A stretch of 17,283 nt of DNA from CAZIRO01 sp964541595 (GCA_964541595.1 CAZIRO010000045.1:1-17283), one strand, 5' to 3'. Counted from the stretch's first letter, positions 7,746 through 15,418 are shown. Notes: generated from the sequence alone by a model not told the origin. Made by a program: numbers and translations.

Positions 7746-8990
7746 TTACTCTTCGAACCGTTGGAAGATCAAACAGGCGTTTGTCCCGCCGAATCCGAAG
7801 GAATTCGTCATTGCCACACGGACCGGACGCCGTTCCGCCCGATTCGGAACATAATGCAGATCGCACTCCGGGTCCGGGACTTCGTAATTGATGGTCGGCG
7901 GGATGATCGCATGGCGGATGGTCAGCACACAGATCGCCGCCTCCAGTCCCCCGGCGGCACCCAGGAGATGGCCGGTCATCGACTTGGTGGAACTGATCGC
8001 CAGTCGATACGCGTGTTCACCAAAGACTCTCTTAATGGCCATCGTTTCGATCGCGTCATTCAGCGGGGTGGAGGTTCCATGTGCATTGATATAGTCGACG
8101 TCTTCCGGTTGGAGATCTGCGTCTTTCAATGCCATACGCATCACACGAATGGCGCCGTCTCCATCCGCACACGGTGCGGTGATATGGTAGGCATCGCTGT
8201 TCAGACCGTAGCCGACGAGTTCGGCCAGGATATCGGCACCGCGGTCCAGTGCGTGTTCCAGAGATTCCAGAATCAATATACCGGCGCCTTCTCCCATGAC
8301 GAACCCGTCGCGTTCCGCATCGAACGGTCGACAGGCTTTTTCCGGTTCGTGATTGCGGCGGGAGAGTGCGCGCATGGCGGCGAACCCGGCAACGGCAAGC
8401 GGTGTGATGGAAGCCTCCGTGCCGCCGGCGATGACCACGTCGGCTTCGCCGCGTTGAATGATCCGCGCGGCCTCGCCGATGGCATGTGCACCGGTCGAGC
8501 AAGCAGTACAGTGTGCGAGATTCGGTCCCCTGGCGCCGGTACGAATGGAGATCACGCCGGCCGCCATGTTGGCAATGACCGCCGGAATAAACGCGGGCCA
8601 GATCCAGCGGGCCCCCTTCTCCAGCAGGACTTTGTGCATCTCTTCGATTAAGGGAAACCCGCCGATCCCCGATCCGATGATGACCCCGACCCGGTCCGCC
8701 TCCTCCGGACGTACCTGATATCGCGCCATGGCGAGTGCCTGTTCCGTCGCCGCAATCGCATACAGAATGAACAGATCCATTTTCTTGAGATCGCGTTTTG
8801 CCACATACTGGAGGGGATCAAAGTCTTTGACCTCTGCGGCGATCTGAACCGGGAAGTCGTCCGGATAGTCAAACCGGGTAATGCGGCCGATTCCGTTTTT
8901 TCCGGTAATCAGACCCTCCCACGTGCCTTCCGTCGTCGCATGCAGCGGAGACACGATACCAACGCCCGTTACGACCACGCGTTTACGCAT
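7746..8990 (-). CDS. fabF: Beta-ketoacyl-ACP synthase II
   Basis: FabF condenses malonyl-ACP with acyl-ACP in the elongation cycle of type II fatty-acid synthesis. The 414-residue length is normal. The Cys-His-His triad is complete: C164 in TACSTGAHAIG, H304 in NAHGTSTPLND and H341 in SMTGHLLGAAG. K336 of the TKSMTGH motif and the C-terminal NSFGFGGTNACLIF are also there. The N-terminal RVVVTGVGIVSPL matches the usual start, and GGAG lies upstream. It follows acpP by 42 bases in the same direction, the classic acpP-fabF pair in which the carrier and its condensing enzyme are made together. Confidence 0.98.
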   Translation of the reverse strand: MRKRVVVTGVGIVSPLHATTEGTWEGLITGKNGIGRITRFDYPDDFPVQIAAEVKDFDPLQYVAKRDLKKMDLFILYAIAATEQALAMARYQVRPEEADRVGVIIGSGIGGFPLIEEMHKVLLEKGARWIWPAFIPAVIANMAAGVISIRTGARGPNLAHCTACSTGAHAIGEAARIIQRGEADVVIAGGTEASITPLAVAGFAAMRALSRRNHEPEKACRPFDAERDGFVMGEGAGILILESLEHALDRGADILAELVGYGLNSDAYHITAPCADGDGAIRVMRMALKDADLQPEDVDYINAHGTSTPLNDAIETMAIKRVFGEHAYRLAISSTKSMTGHLLGAAGGLEAAICVLTIRHAIIPPTINYEVPDPECDLHYVPNRAERRPVRVAMTNSFGFGGTNACLIFQRFEE

Positions 8991-9032
8991 AGGGCCGCTC
9001 CTGCAGGGAACCGGGTTCCGGTCTTTGGAACG

Positions 9033-9299
9033 TCAACCGCTCTCTGCCGATGCCGAAGATGTGTACTGCACGATGTACTGGACGGCGTCGCCGACGGTCT
9101 GAATTTTTTCCGTATCCTCTTCCGGGATCTGAATGCCGAAGGCTTCTTCCAGATTCATAACGATCTGCATGACGTCAAGAGAATCCGCACCGAGATCCTC
9201 GATAAAGCGGGAGTCCATTTTGATCTGGTTCGGGTCTTTTTCCAGTTGCTCCGCGATGATCTGGATCACCTTCTGTTCGATTTCCCGGCTATCGGCCAT
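9033..9299 (-). CDS. acpP: Acyl carrier protein
   Basis: AcpP carries growing acyl chains on a phosphopantetheine arm for fatty-acid synthesis. The attachment serine is S40 in the DLGADSLDVMQ motif, followed by the acidic helix II and EEAFGIQIPEED. At 88 residues it is slightly longer than the usual 75-80 because of a Ser/Ala-rich C-terminal tail. A GGAGG (9307-9311) eight bases ahead of the ATG fixes the start. It is the first gene of acpP-fabF and has its own candidate promoter at 9342-9370. Confidence 0.97.
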   Translation of the reverse strand: MADSREIEQKVIQIIAEQLEKDPNQIKMDSRFIEDLGADSLDVMQIVMNLEEAFGIQIPEEDTEKIQTVGDAVQYIVQYTSSASAESG

Positions 9300-9341
9300 G
9301 AGACGACCTCCATGATGGTTCGGGGATCACGCATGTACTGT

Positions 9342-9370
9342 ATCATATCGGTCCGTATGGGGGAATGCAA
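9342..9370 (-). promoter_or_regulatory. Candidate promoter of acpP-fabF
   Basis: On the minus strand TTGCAT (9365-9370) and TATGAT (9342-9347) are separated by 17 bases, about 43 bases before the acpP start. It has the same -35 sequence and spacing as the kinase promoter. The inverted-repeat element at 9382 begins 11 bases upstream of the -35 box. Confidence 0.55.
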
Positions 9371-9381
9371 GCAATATCTCC

Positions 9382-9544
9382 CGGGATCGGGACAGGAAAT
9401 GGGACAGGGGATGCACCCAATGAGCGGATGAACCGATCGACACCGGGGTCAGGTCCCAGGTGTCGGGTGTCAGAGCATCCTGTATGACAGTTTATCGCGG
9501 GGTCCATCGGGACACACCGTGTCCCATTGCCTGCCCCGATTTCG
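9382..9544 (+). repeat. Inverted-repeat/heptamer element, copy A (163 bp)
   Basis: The ends 9382-9406 and 9520-9544 are inverted repeats matching at 21 of 25 positions (core CAGG.AATGGGACA). Inside, 9445-9472 contains four tandem 7-bp units of the GGTNYCR type. Positions 9476-9544 match the same part of copy B (11937-12005) at about 58 of 69 bases by eye. A local hairpin GGGACAC-ACC-GTGTCCC occupies 9509-9525. It lies between the divergent acpP and symporter promoters and encodes nothing convincing. No flanking direct repeat was found for this copy. Confidence 0.85.
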
Positions 9545-9556
9545 CTGCAGATCGTC

Positions 9557-9586
9557 CTGTCATCGCCCTGCACTTCGCGGTATAAT
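9557..9586 (+). promoter_or_regulatory. Candidate promoter of the symporter gene
   Basis: A perfect TATAAT (9581-9586) is preceded 18 bases upstream by CTGTCA (9557-9562), 45 bases before the ATG at 9632. It starts 12 bases after the end of repeat copy A. Confidence 0.55.
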
Positions 9587-9631
9587 GGGCGCGGGTTCCA
9601 TAAGTGGATTTGGTGGAGGGGGGAACCATCC

Positions 9632-11059
9632 ATGGTGCTCGTCGCGTTTGTGGGCTATTTTCTCATGGTGCTCGCCATCGGGATATTGGCCACACGATTT
9701 TCATCACGGGGACTCAGAGAGTTCTTCCTCGCCGGTCGTCGCCTGAACAGTTTCGTTGTCGCATTGAGCGCTGTTTCATCCGGCCGATCGGCATGGCTCA
9801 TTATCGGCGTTACCGGGATGGCGTATGTCCGGGGTGTATCCGCCATCTGGGCCATACTCGGGTATACACTCGTCGAGTTCTGGATGTTCCTGTCTCTCGC
9901 ACCGCGGTTGCGGGAGTGGACCGCACGAATGGACGATATCACGATTCCGGACTTTCTCGCATCACGGTTCCACGATCGGTCGCACCTGCTCCGCTGGGTT
10001 TCCGTCACGATCATTGTACTCTTCATGGTGACCTACATTGCGGCGCAATTCGTTGGCGGGGGCAAAGCGTTCAGTTCGACGTTCGGAATGTCCATGACCG
10101 CCGGTGTACTGCTGACAGCGGCCATTGTCCTGTTTTATACGTTACTCGGGGGATTCCTGGCCGTCAGTCTGACAGACGTATTGCAGGCGGTATTCATGTT
10201 GATCGGTCTGGTGGTTTTGCCGGTGAAAGCGATCGTCGATCTCGGCGGCTGGCACGGTCTCGTTCAGCGGTTGCAGGAAGACGCTGCCTGGATGCTGGAC
10301 CCCTGGGCCATCGGAGTCGGTGCACTTATCGGGTTTCTCGGCATCGGTCTGGGCTCGCCGGGCAGTCCGCACATTCTCGTCCGCTACATGTCGATCGACA
10401 ATCCGCGCAATCTCCGGATATCCGCGCTCTGGGGGACGTTCTGGAACATCGTGATGGGCATCGGTGCCGTACTCGCCGGAGTTGCCGGTCGTGCATACTT
10501 TCCGCGGGTGACCATGTTACCGAACCGGGACGTGGAAAACCTGTTCCCCACGCTGGCTCAGGAGCACCTGCATCCCCTGCTGTTCGGTCTGACCATATCC
10601 GCCGTTCTGGCGGCCATTATGTCAACGGCGGATTCCATGTTGCTGGTGGCCGCATCCGGCGTGGTTCGCGACATCTATCAAAAGATTCTGTGTCGCGGAG
10701 CGGCAATCGCACAGGACCGGCTGGTGCGCTACAGCCGGTGGACCGTCTTTGTCATTGTCGTTCTGTCCGTATTCCTGGGGTTCTATGCGCGAGAACTCGT
10801 CTTCTGGTTCGTACTGTTTGCCTGGAGCGGTCTGGGTGCCGCATTCGGGCCGATCGTCATTCTCGGACTGTTCTGGCCGAAGACAAACCGGTGGGGTGCG
10901 CTCGCCGGTATGATTACGGGCACGGTCGTGACCATCGTCTGGAACCAGACGCCCGTGTTGAAAACGCAGATATACGAACTCGTACCCGCGTTCATGCTGT
11001 CCACCGTGGCGACCGTGGTCGTCAGTCTATGGACGCGTTCTCCGGCAGAGGACCGTTAA
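9632..11059 (+). CDS. Sodium:solute symporter, PutP-like
   Basis: A 475-residue inner-membrane transporter of the SSS family, most like sodium/proline symporters, using an ion gradient to import a small solute. Family features are FFLAGRRLNSFVVALSAVSSG near residue 31, TIPDFLASRF, LGGFLAVSLTDVLQAVFM, GLGSPGSPHILVRYMSID, STADSMLLVAASGV and FAWSGLGAAFGPIVILGLFW. More than ten hydrophobic helices are visible. The start at 9632 is preferred because GGAGGGGGGAA precedes it at normal spacing. An in-frame ATG at 9527 would add 35 residues read through the promoter. At the position of the sodium-binding Asp55 of E. coli PutP the sequence is SSGRSAW, so that Asp seems absent. The substrate cannot be fixed from sequence. 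Confidence 0.92.
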   Translation: MVLVAFVGYFLMVLAIGILATRFSSRGLREFFLAGRRLNSFVVALSAVSSGRSAWLIIGVTGMAYVRGVSAIWAILGYTLVEFWMFLSLAPRLREWTARMDDITIPDFLASRFHDRSHLLRWVSVTIIVLFMVTYIAAQFVGGGKAFSSTFGMSMTAGVLLTAAIVLFYTLLGGFLAVSLTDVLQAVFMLIGLVVLPVKAIVDLGGWHGLVQRLQEDAAWMLDPWAIGVGALIGFLGIGLGSPGSPHILVRYMSIDNPRNLRISALWGTFWNIVMGIGAVLAGVAGRAYFPRVTMLPNRDVENLFPTLAQEHLHPLLFGLTISAVLAAIMSTADSMLLVAASGVVRDIYQKILCRGAAIAQDRLVRYSRWTVFVIVVLSVFLGFYARELVFWFVLFAWSGLGAAFGPIVILGLFWPKTNRWGALAGMITGTVVTIVWNQTPVLKTQIYELVPAFMLSTVATVVVSLWTRSPAEDR

Positions 11060-11173
11060 CCGGCCGGAACGGGAAAATCATTGTCAGTCTGTGTATCCAG
11101 TTCAGTGGGTGGGCACCGGTCGTGGAATGAACCGGATGGGGCGCGTGTTTCGCGGTACTGCCGGGCAATTGTC

Positions 11174-11668
11174 TTACTCCCACCAGGTCGGCCAGCCAAG
11201 CCATCGATGCACGCGCGGACTCAGATACAGAACGAGATACAACCAGTTGACCGCAATCACGATCAGGATGCTCCATCCGGAGATCCGCAGATGGGATAGC
11301 CAGCGGGGCAACACCTGAGTTCCGCGTATTCGCCAGACGGTAAGATCCAGAATGGTCAGCGCCGTGCAGATGATGTACAGTGTGATGATCAACGGCTGAA
11401 ACGCCAGCGCCTGCATGATGTGTCCGCGCGCCAGTGCCCAGAATGCCCGTGTGGTGCCGCAGGTTGCGCAGGGAATTTTCGTCATGGTGTACAGCACACA
11501 TACCGGTAACCGCAGAGGGATTTCGTGAAAGATCATTGCACTGATCGCAAAACCGGCCAGGACAAGTGTCCCCGCAAATGCAACCCATACGGGCCAGGTG
11601 GGATCGTACCGTTGTCCGGATCCTGGAAAGTACCGCGCTTGCTGAACAGAATCCATGCGCACGTCCAT
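11174..11668 (-). CDS. DUF2752 family membrane protein
   Basis: A small integral membrane protein of 164 residues. Hydrophobic helices lie at about 25-47, 92-112 and 131-150. The segment KIPCATCGTTRAFWALARGHIMQAL (split here as KIPCATCGTTRAFW at 64-77, then ALARGH) is the hallmark of DUF2752, with its PCxxCGTTR core. The function of the family is unknown; the CxxC pair could bind metal or form a disulfide. It is a lone gene convergent with the symporter. The start is uncertain: ATG at 11668 and at 11656 are both possible and neither has a strong ribosome site. A weak TCGCCA-17-TACAAT promoter candidate lies at 11692-11720 on the minus strand. Confidence 0.85.
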   Translation of the reverse strand: MDVRMDSVQQARYFPGSGQRYDPTWPVWVAFAGTLVLAGFAISAMIFHEIPLRLPVCVLYTMTKIPCATCGTTRAFWALARGHIMQALAFQPLIITLYIICTALTILDLTVWRIRGTQVLPRWLSHLRISGWSILIVIAVNWLYLVLYLSPRVHRWLGWPTWWE

Positions 11669-11822
11669 GGGGTTCGGGCGTTGTCGTATTCATTGTACGT
11701 GTTGTTCGACGGAGTGGCGAGCAGAACGTTCGGTCGACTGCGGGGACGACCGTCGGGAGAGTGTCCTGAGCATCGCGAGCGACAGCGCCCCGGATGGGTC
11801 CGGTACATGAATTGTGCGGTTT

Positions 11823-11850
11823 TTGTTCCGTCCATGCAGATCGGTATAAT
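11823..11850 (+). promoter_or_regulatory. Candidate promoter reading into repeat copy B and the aminotransferase
   Basis: TATAAT at 11845-11850 has TTGTTC at 11823-11828 (16-base spacing; TTTGTT one base earlier gives 17). Transcription would begin in the left end of repeat copy B and run through it, giving a leader of roughly 230 bases before the ATG at 12088. A second TATAAT on the far side of the repeat (12007-12012) has no comparable -35 box. The stretch 11669-11820 before this shows nothing else I can recognise. Confidence 0.5.
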
Positions 11851-11857
11851 GATCTGC
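11844..11857. repeat. Direct repeat flanking copy B, left (possible target-site duplication)
   Basis: GTATAATGATCTGC here and GTATAATGATCCGC at 12006-12019 match at 13 of 14 bases and abut the two ends of repeat copy B exactly. This is the expected footprint of an insertion that duplicated its target, and the target includes a TATAAT box. Confidence 0.6.
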
Positions 11858-12005
11858 TGAGATCGGGACAGGCAATGGGCCAGGGGATGCGCGGATGGCC
11901 CGGTCGACATCGGGTGTCGGGTGTCCGGTGTTCGCGCATCCTGGATGACGGGTTATCGCGGGGTCCATTGGGATGCGCCGTGTCCCAGTGCCCGTCCCGA
12001 TTTCA
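11858..12005 (+). repeat. Inverted-repeat/heptamer element, copy B (148 bp)
   Basis: The ends 11858-11882 and 11981-12005 are inverted repeats matching at 21 of 25 positions, with outer bases TGARATCGGGAC. Positions 11913-11933 hold three 7-bp units of the GGTNYCR type. The right half closely matches copy A. The local hairpin at 11970-11986 keeps its pairing through two G-U type changes relative to copy A. It sits between the divergent DUF2752 and aminotransferase genes. Confidence 0.85.
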
Positions 12006-12019
12006 GTATAATGATCCGC
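12006..12019. repeat. Direct repeat flanking copy B, right
   Basis: The right partner of the 14-bp direct repeat at 11844-11857, differing at one position (C for T). It carries the second TATAAT at 12007-12012. Confidence 0.6.
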
Positions 12020-12087
12020 GTTTGTACAGAAACACCGGAAGCGGTGCATTTCCGAAGTGACATGGGGTGACGAGCGGGGAAGTGGCG

Positions 12088-13260
12088 ATGGTGGCACATC
12101 GGCTTCAGCAGGTTGAACCGTCCAGAACGATTGCCATGAACGAACGCGCGCAGATGTTGCGGCGCCGGGGTGTGGCCATCCTCAATCTCACCGCCGGTGA
12201 ACCCGATCTGCCCACTCCCGAACCCGTGCAGGAAGCGGCCGTGGCCGCCATGCGTGCCGGCCACACGCGGTACACGCCCGCTGCAGGTATCCCGGAACTG
12301 CGGGAAGCCGTGGCTGCCTATGAACGCAACCGCCTCGGGGTGGAAATCCGGCCGGAAGAAGTGATCATCACCTGCGGCGGTAAACAGGCACTGTACAACT
12401 TCTTTATGGCGTTGCTCGATCCCGGAGACGAGGTCCTGATCCCGACACCCTGCTGGGTATCGTTCTACGAACAGGTTCGTCTTGCGGACGGTGTCCCCGT
12501 GTTCGTATCCACGTCTGCATCGCATCAGTTTTTTCCGACCGTTCCGGATCTGGACGCGCACCGGTCCGCACGTACGCGTGCATTGGTGCTGAACACTCCG
12601 TGCAATCCCACGGGACAGGTAATCACGTCTGACCATCTGCGGTCGATCGTACAGTGGGCGCTCGATCATCGGTTATACATCGTGTTCGACGAGTGTTATG
12701 CGGAACTCACGTTTCCCGGATTTACGCATCATCACGTGCTGCAGGTGGTTCCGGATGCCCGTATGCATCTCGTTACGGTGAACACGTTTTCCAAAACGTT
12801 CTGTATGACCGGCTGGCGCGTTGGCTGGGCGGTGGCTCCGGAGGAGTGGATTCGCGCGATGACCGTGGTCCAGAGTCATTCCACGACACACGCGCCATCG
12901 ATCAGTCAGTGGGCCGCGCTGACTGCATTGCAACTGGGTCGGGATCACGTGGACACCATGCGTCGCCTGTATGCGGAACGGGCGCAGTATCTCCTGGACA
13001 ATCTCCGGGACTTGCCCGGCATTCGTGTATACGCGCCACAGGGTGCGTTTTACCTGTGGATCGACGTTTCGGAATGGTTACAAACGCACGGTATGGATGA
13101 TATGCAACTCGCGTTGCGCCTGCTCGATGAGGCACATGTGGCCACAGTCCCGGGACGGGCGTTTCAGGCGCCCGGTTTTCTGCGCATCTCGTTTGCGGCC
13201 TCCCAGGACACTCTGGAAGCAGCCGTCGCAGCGCTCCGGGCGTTTTTTACGGGGACGTGA
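12088..13260 (+). CDS. Class I PLP-dependent aminotransferase (aspartate-type)
   Basis: A 390-residue cytoplasmic enzyme that moves amino groups between amino acids and 2-oxo acids using pyridoxal phosphate. The Schiff-base lysine is K236 in NTFSKTFCMTGWRVGW. Also present are N173 in NPCNPTG-type context (TPCNPTG), D201 and Y204 in FDECYAELTF, R244, and R366 in FLRISFA, which holds the substrate carboxylate. The N-terminal pattern (PSRTIAMNERAQML, LNLTAGEPDLPTP) is that of bacterial aspartate or aspartate/prephenate aminotransferases. I chose ATG 12088 because GGGGAAG lies upstream and the protein then begins like its family; a GTG at 12067 would add seven residues. The VCBS protein follows after 28 bases. 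Exact substrate preference is not determined. Confidence 0.93.
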   Translation: MVAHRLQQVEPSRTIAMNERAQMLRRRGVAILNLTAGEPDLPTPEPVQEAAVAAMRAGHTRYTPAAGIPELREAVAAYERNRLGVEIRPEEVIITCGGKQALYNFFMALLDPGDEVLIPTPCWVSFYEQVRLADGVPVFVSTSASHQFFPTVPDLDAHRSARTRALVLNTPCNPTGQVITSDHLRSIVQWALDHRLYIVFDECYAELTFPGFTHHHVLQVVPDARMHLVTVNTFSKTFCMTGWRVGWAVAPEEWIRAMTVVQSHSTTHAPSISQWAALTALQLGRDHVDTMRRLYAERAQYLLDNLRDLPGIRVYAPQGAFYLWIDVSEWLQTHGMDDMQLALRLLDEAHVATVPGRAFQAPGFLRISFAASQDTLEAAVAALRAFFTGT

Positions 13261-13288
13261 CATCCGTGCAGTGTGGGGATGCAGGGAC

Positions 13289-14812
13289 ATGCGGCCGGTG
13301 TGGACGCTCCCGTTCGGTATCTGCGTGGTTGTTCTGGTTCTCCGGGCAGGTGTGCTGAACTCCCGTATGTCCACCTCTACACAGAGTTTTCGCCGTGTGG
13401 ATCGGGCGTGGCAGATCCGTGCGTCGGGTCCGGGTGCGCATGGTTGCTCGTTGATGGATTTTGACCGCGATGGGGATATCGATATTTATATTACCTCATT
13501 CTGGACCGGCGTGGGTCGCCGTCAACTGAACCAGTTGTTTGTCCAGGAGGCCCCCGGTCGGTTTGTGGACCGTGCCGGATCGTACGGCCTGACCATGCCC
13601 GACACCCAGACGCACGATGCGGTCTGGCTGGACTACGATGGGGACGGCCGCGAGGATCTGTTTGTCGCGGCCACGGTCGGCGTCCACCGGCTCTGGCGCC
13701 AGACGGCGAATGGTTTCGTCGATGTGTCAGAAGCGGCAGGCATTCGGGGAATGGCAAACAGCGGCGCACGTGCTGTACTCGCCGGAGACGTCAATGGCGA
13801 CGGGCGGGTGGACGTGTTTGTATTGAACAACGGCGATATTCGCGGTGTGCCGGTGGCGAATCAGTTATGGATCGCGCGTGCAAACGGTACCTTTCGTGAT
13901 GAGGCCTGGACCCGCGGTGTGGCCGATCCGCGTCCCGTTACCTACGATCCGTGGGTGGGAGACTACCGGGGTGTCGGTCAGGGGGCCACCATGGTGGATA
14001 TCGATGAGGACGGGGACCTGGACATCCTCGTCTGTGTCCGTGAAATGAACCTGCGGCTGTTCGAAAATGACGGCCGTGGCCGGTTCGTTGAACGGGCGTC
14101 CGTCAGAGGGATCCGGCTTTCCCGCGGGTGCGACGGCGTGACCGTTGCCGATCTGGATCTGGACGGACGATTGGATATCGTGACCGTACGGTCCCGGCCC
14201 GATACGTGGGTGCATTTTTTCTACCAGACGGAGACCGGATTCGTCGACCGTACCGGTCAAATGGCCATTCCCGGCAATGCATATTCACCTGCCCTGGCCG
14301 ATCTCGATCTGGACGGATATCCCGACCTCATACTTGCGCGGCGGGATCAGCGGTTGACGATTTATCACAACGATGCCGGCAATCGGTTCACACCCTGGGT
14401 TGAGGGGATTCCCGTTGGACGGGATCCGCGCGGTGTCTGCACCGGCGATCTCGACGGAGACGGTGACACAGATGTTCTGGTCGTGCACAAATCGGATACG
14501 CACGTGGTGCTGCAAAACCTCCTGGATCCGCCCGGTCAGATCGTGGACCTTCAGGTCTGGGCCGGGATGCGTGATACATACGGCACGGAGATCAAAGCGA
14601 TCGATGTGGCCGGCAGGCTACGCGCGCATATGCATGTGGTCAGTGGGTACGGCTACCTTTCGCATGCACCGACCTGGCGGATCGCCGTTCCGGAATTCCC
14701 CGCGGCGATTCCGGTGACTGTTGAAATTCGGTTCCCCTGGGGGCTGACCGTGCGATGGCACGGTGGTACAACGCAGGTTCCCATCATCCGCCGGCCTCCG
14801 CGCTGGCCCTGA
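13289..14812 (+). CDS. Secreted VCBS/FG-GAP repeat protein with ASPIC/UnbV-like end
   Basis: A 507-residue exported protein whose function is unknown. A hydrophobic segment at about 5-22 (PFGICVVVLVLRAGVL) serves as signal or anchor. Seven calcium-loop motifs of the type DxDxDGxxD follow: DFDRDGDIDIYI, DYDGDGREDLFV, DVNGDGRVDVFV, DIDEDGDLDILV, DLDLDGRLDIVT, DLDLDGYPDLIL and DLDGDGDTDVLV. Seven such repeats fit a seven-bladed, integrin-alpha-like propeller. The last 80 residues (GTEIKAIDVAGRLRAHM, SGYGYLSHAP, VEIRFPWG) resemble the ASPIC/UnbV domain often found after FG-GAP repeats. The start at 13289 places the hydrophobic segment at the N-terminus; GTG 13271 is an alternative. It probably shares a transcript with the aminotransferase, though no functional link is evident. 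Confidence 0.87.
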   Translation: MRPVWTLPFGICVVVLVLRAGVLNSRMSTSTQSFRRVDRAWQIRASGPGAHGCSLMDFDRDGDIDIYITSFWTGVGRRQLNQLFVQEAPGRFVDRAGSYGLTMPDTQTHDAVWLDYDGDGREDLFVAATVGVHRLWRQTANGFVDVSEAAGIRGMANSGARAVLAGDVNGDGRVDVFVLNNGDIRGVPVANQLWIARANGTFRDEAWTRGVADPRPVTYDPWVGDYRGVGQGATMVDIDEDGDLDILVCVREMNLRLFENDGRGRFVERASVRGIRLSRGCDGVTVADLDLDGRLDIVTVRSRPDTWVHFFYQTETGFVDRTGQMAIPGNAYSPALADLDLDGYPDLILARRDQRLTIYHNDAGNRFTPWVEGIPVGRDPRGVCTGDLDGDGDTDVLVVHKSDTHVVLQNLLDPPGQIVDLQVWAGMRDTYGTEIKAIDVAGRLRAHMHVVSGYGYLSHAPTWRIAVPEFPAAIPVTVEIRFPWGLTVRWHGGTTQVPIIRRPPRWP

Positions 14813-14857
14813 TCCACCGGACGTATCGCTGAACACGTTATTTTACGGAGTTTCTTT

Positions 14858-15346
14858 TCAAAATCGTATACCGAAACTCACCCCTGCCCAGGGTACAGGA
14901 ATGAAGTTGCCACCATCGTTGAACACCGTACCCGTCCACATGATGAGTGGTGTGAGAACCACCCGAAACACAAAGGGGTGTCGGGACGATTGCCATCGCA
15001 GACCGAATATGAGTGTTCCCCACGAATGAAAGTGCCCATAACCGGGTTCATAAATGCCCAGAATGCCGCCGCCGATTTCGATGTAGGGTGAACGTGACCT
15101 CAGGCGTACACCCATCGTAACAGGGAATATCCATGCAGTATGCTTTCGAAAACTGAAATAATATGCAACACCAATGCGTACAAGAACTCTGGAAGAAGGG
15201 ACAGTGGTTTCCAGGTTGAGGGAATAACCGAGTGCGTTGCCCCCGAGTTCCACAAAGACATGCAGGTCAGATTCCCTCGCCAGGCTATGCGCCGCCATTG
15301 TAAAAAACAGATCTACGTCCCGAGAAGTGCGCGAACATGGAAACAT
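14858..15346 (-). CDS. Small outer-membrane beta-barrel-like protein
   Basis: A 162-residue protein of unknown function with alternating strand-like segments: HVFVELGGNALGYSLNLE, RVLVRIGVAYYFSF, IFPVTMGVRLR, PYIEIGGGILGIY, TLIFGLRWQ and FVFRVVLTPLI. It ends in WAGVSFGIRF. A terminal Phe after an aromatic/hydrophobic strand is typical of proteins inserted by the BAM machinery, and the VELGGNALGYSLNLE opening resembles small outer-membrane proteins of Bacteroidota-type bacteria. The N-terminus is odd: the reading frame offers no clean signal peptide, only a short LFFTMAAHSLA. An overlapping ATG ten codons' distance upstream in another frame stops early. The gene may be mis-started, frameshifted near its 5' end, or decayed. 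A TATGAT (15384-15389, minus strand) is a possible -10 box. Confidence 0.65.
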   Translation of the reverse strand: MFPCSRTSRDVDLFFTMAAHSLARESDLHVFVELGGNALGYSLNLETTVPSSRVLVRIGVAYYFSFRKHTAWIFPVTMGVRLRSRSPYIEIGGGILGIYEPGYGHFHSWGTLIFGLRWQSSRHPFVFRVVLTPLIMWTGTVFNDGGNFIPVPWAGVSFGIRF

Positions 15347-15409
15347 CTAATTGTGATTTCCTCATTTTTATCGTAACGAATTGATCATAGCAAATGTTTG
15401 ATTGCAAAA

Positions 15410-15418
15410 GAAGAGAGC
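15410..15418. repeat. Short direct repeat flanking copy C, left
   Basis: GAAGAGAGC here and GAAGAGCGC at 15639-15647 match at 8 of 9 bases and abut the ends of copy C at the same element boundary seen in copy B. At this length chance similarity is possible. Confidence 0.4.

Noticed and set aside
9527..9631. Upstream start for the symporter at 9527
   Set aside because: It would translate through a perfect TATAAT and ignore the strong ribosome site before 9632; the extra residues do not resemble the family.
9343..9633. Minus-strand open frame of 96 codons across repeat copy A
   Set aside because: It is composed of the repeat and promoter region; a similar frame across copy B has no conserved protein beyond translated repeat sequence.
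11060..11173. Bidirectional terminator between the convergent symporter and DUF2752 genes
   Set aside because: Only a weak 5-bp pairing (CCGGT/ACCGG) was seen and no T-rich tail on either strand.
11690..12097. Minus-strand open frame of 135 codons across repeat copy B
   Set aside because: Low-complexity translation of the repeat plus spacer, no ribosome site, and overlapping candidate promoters.
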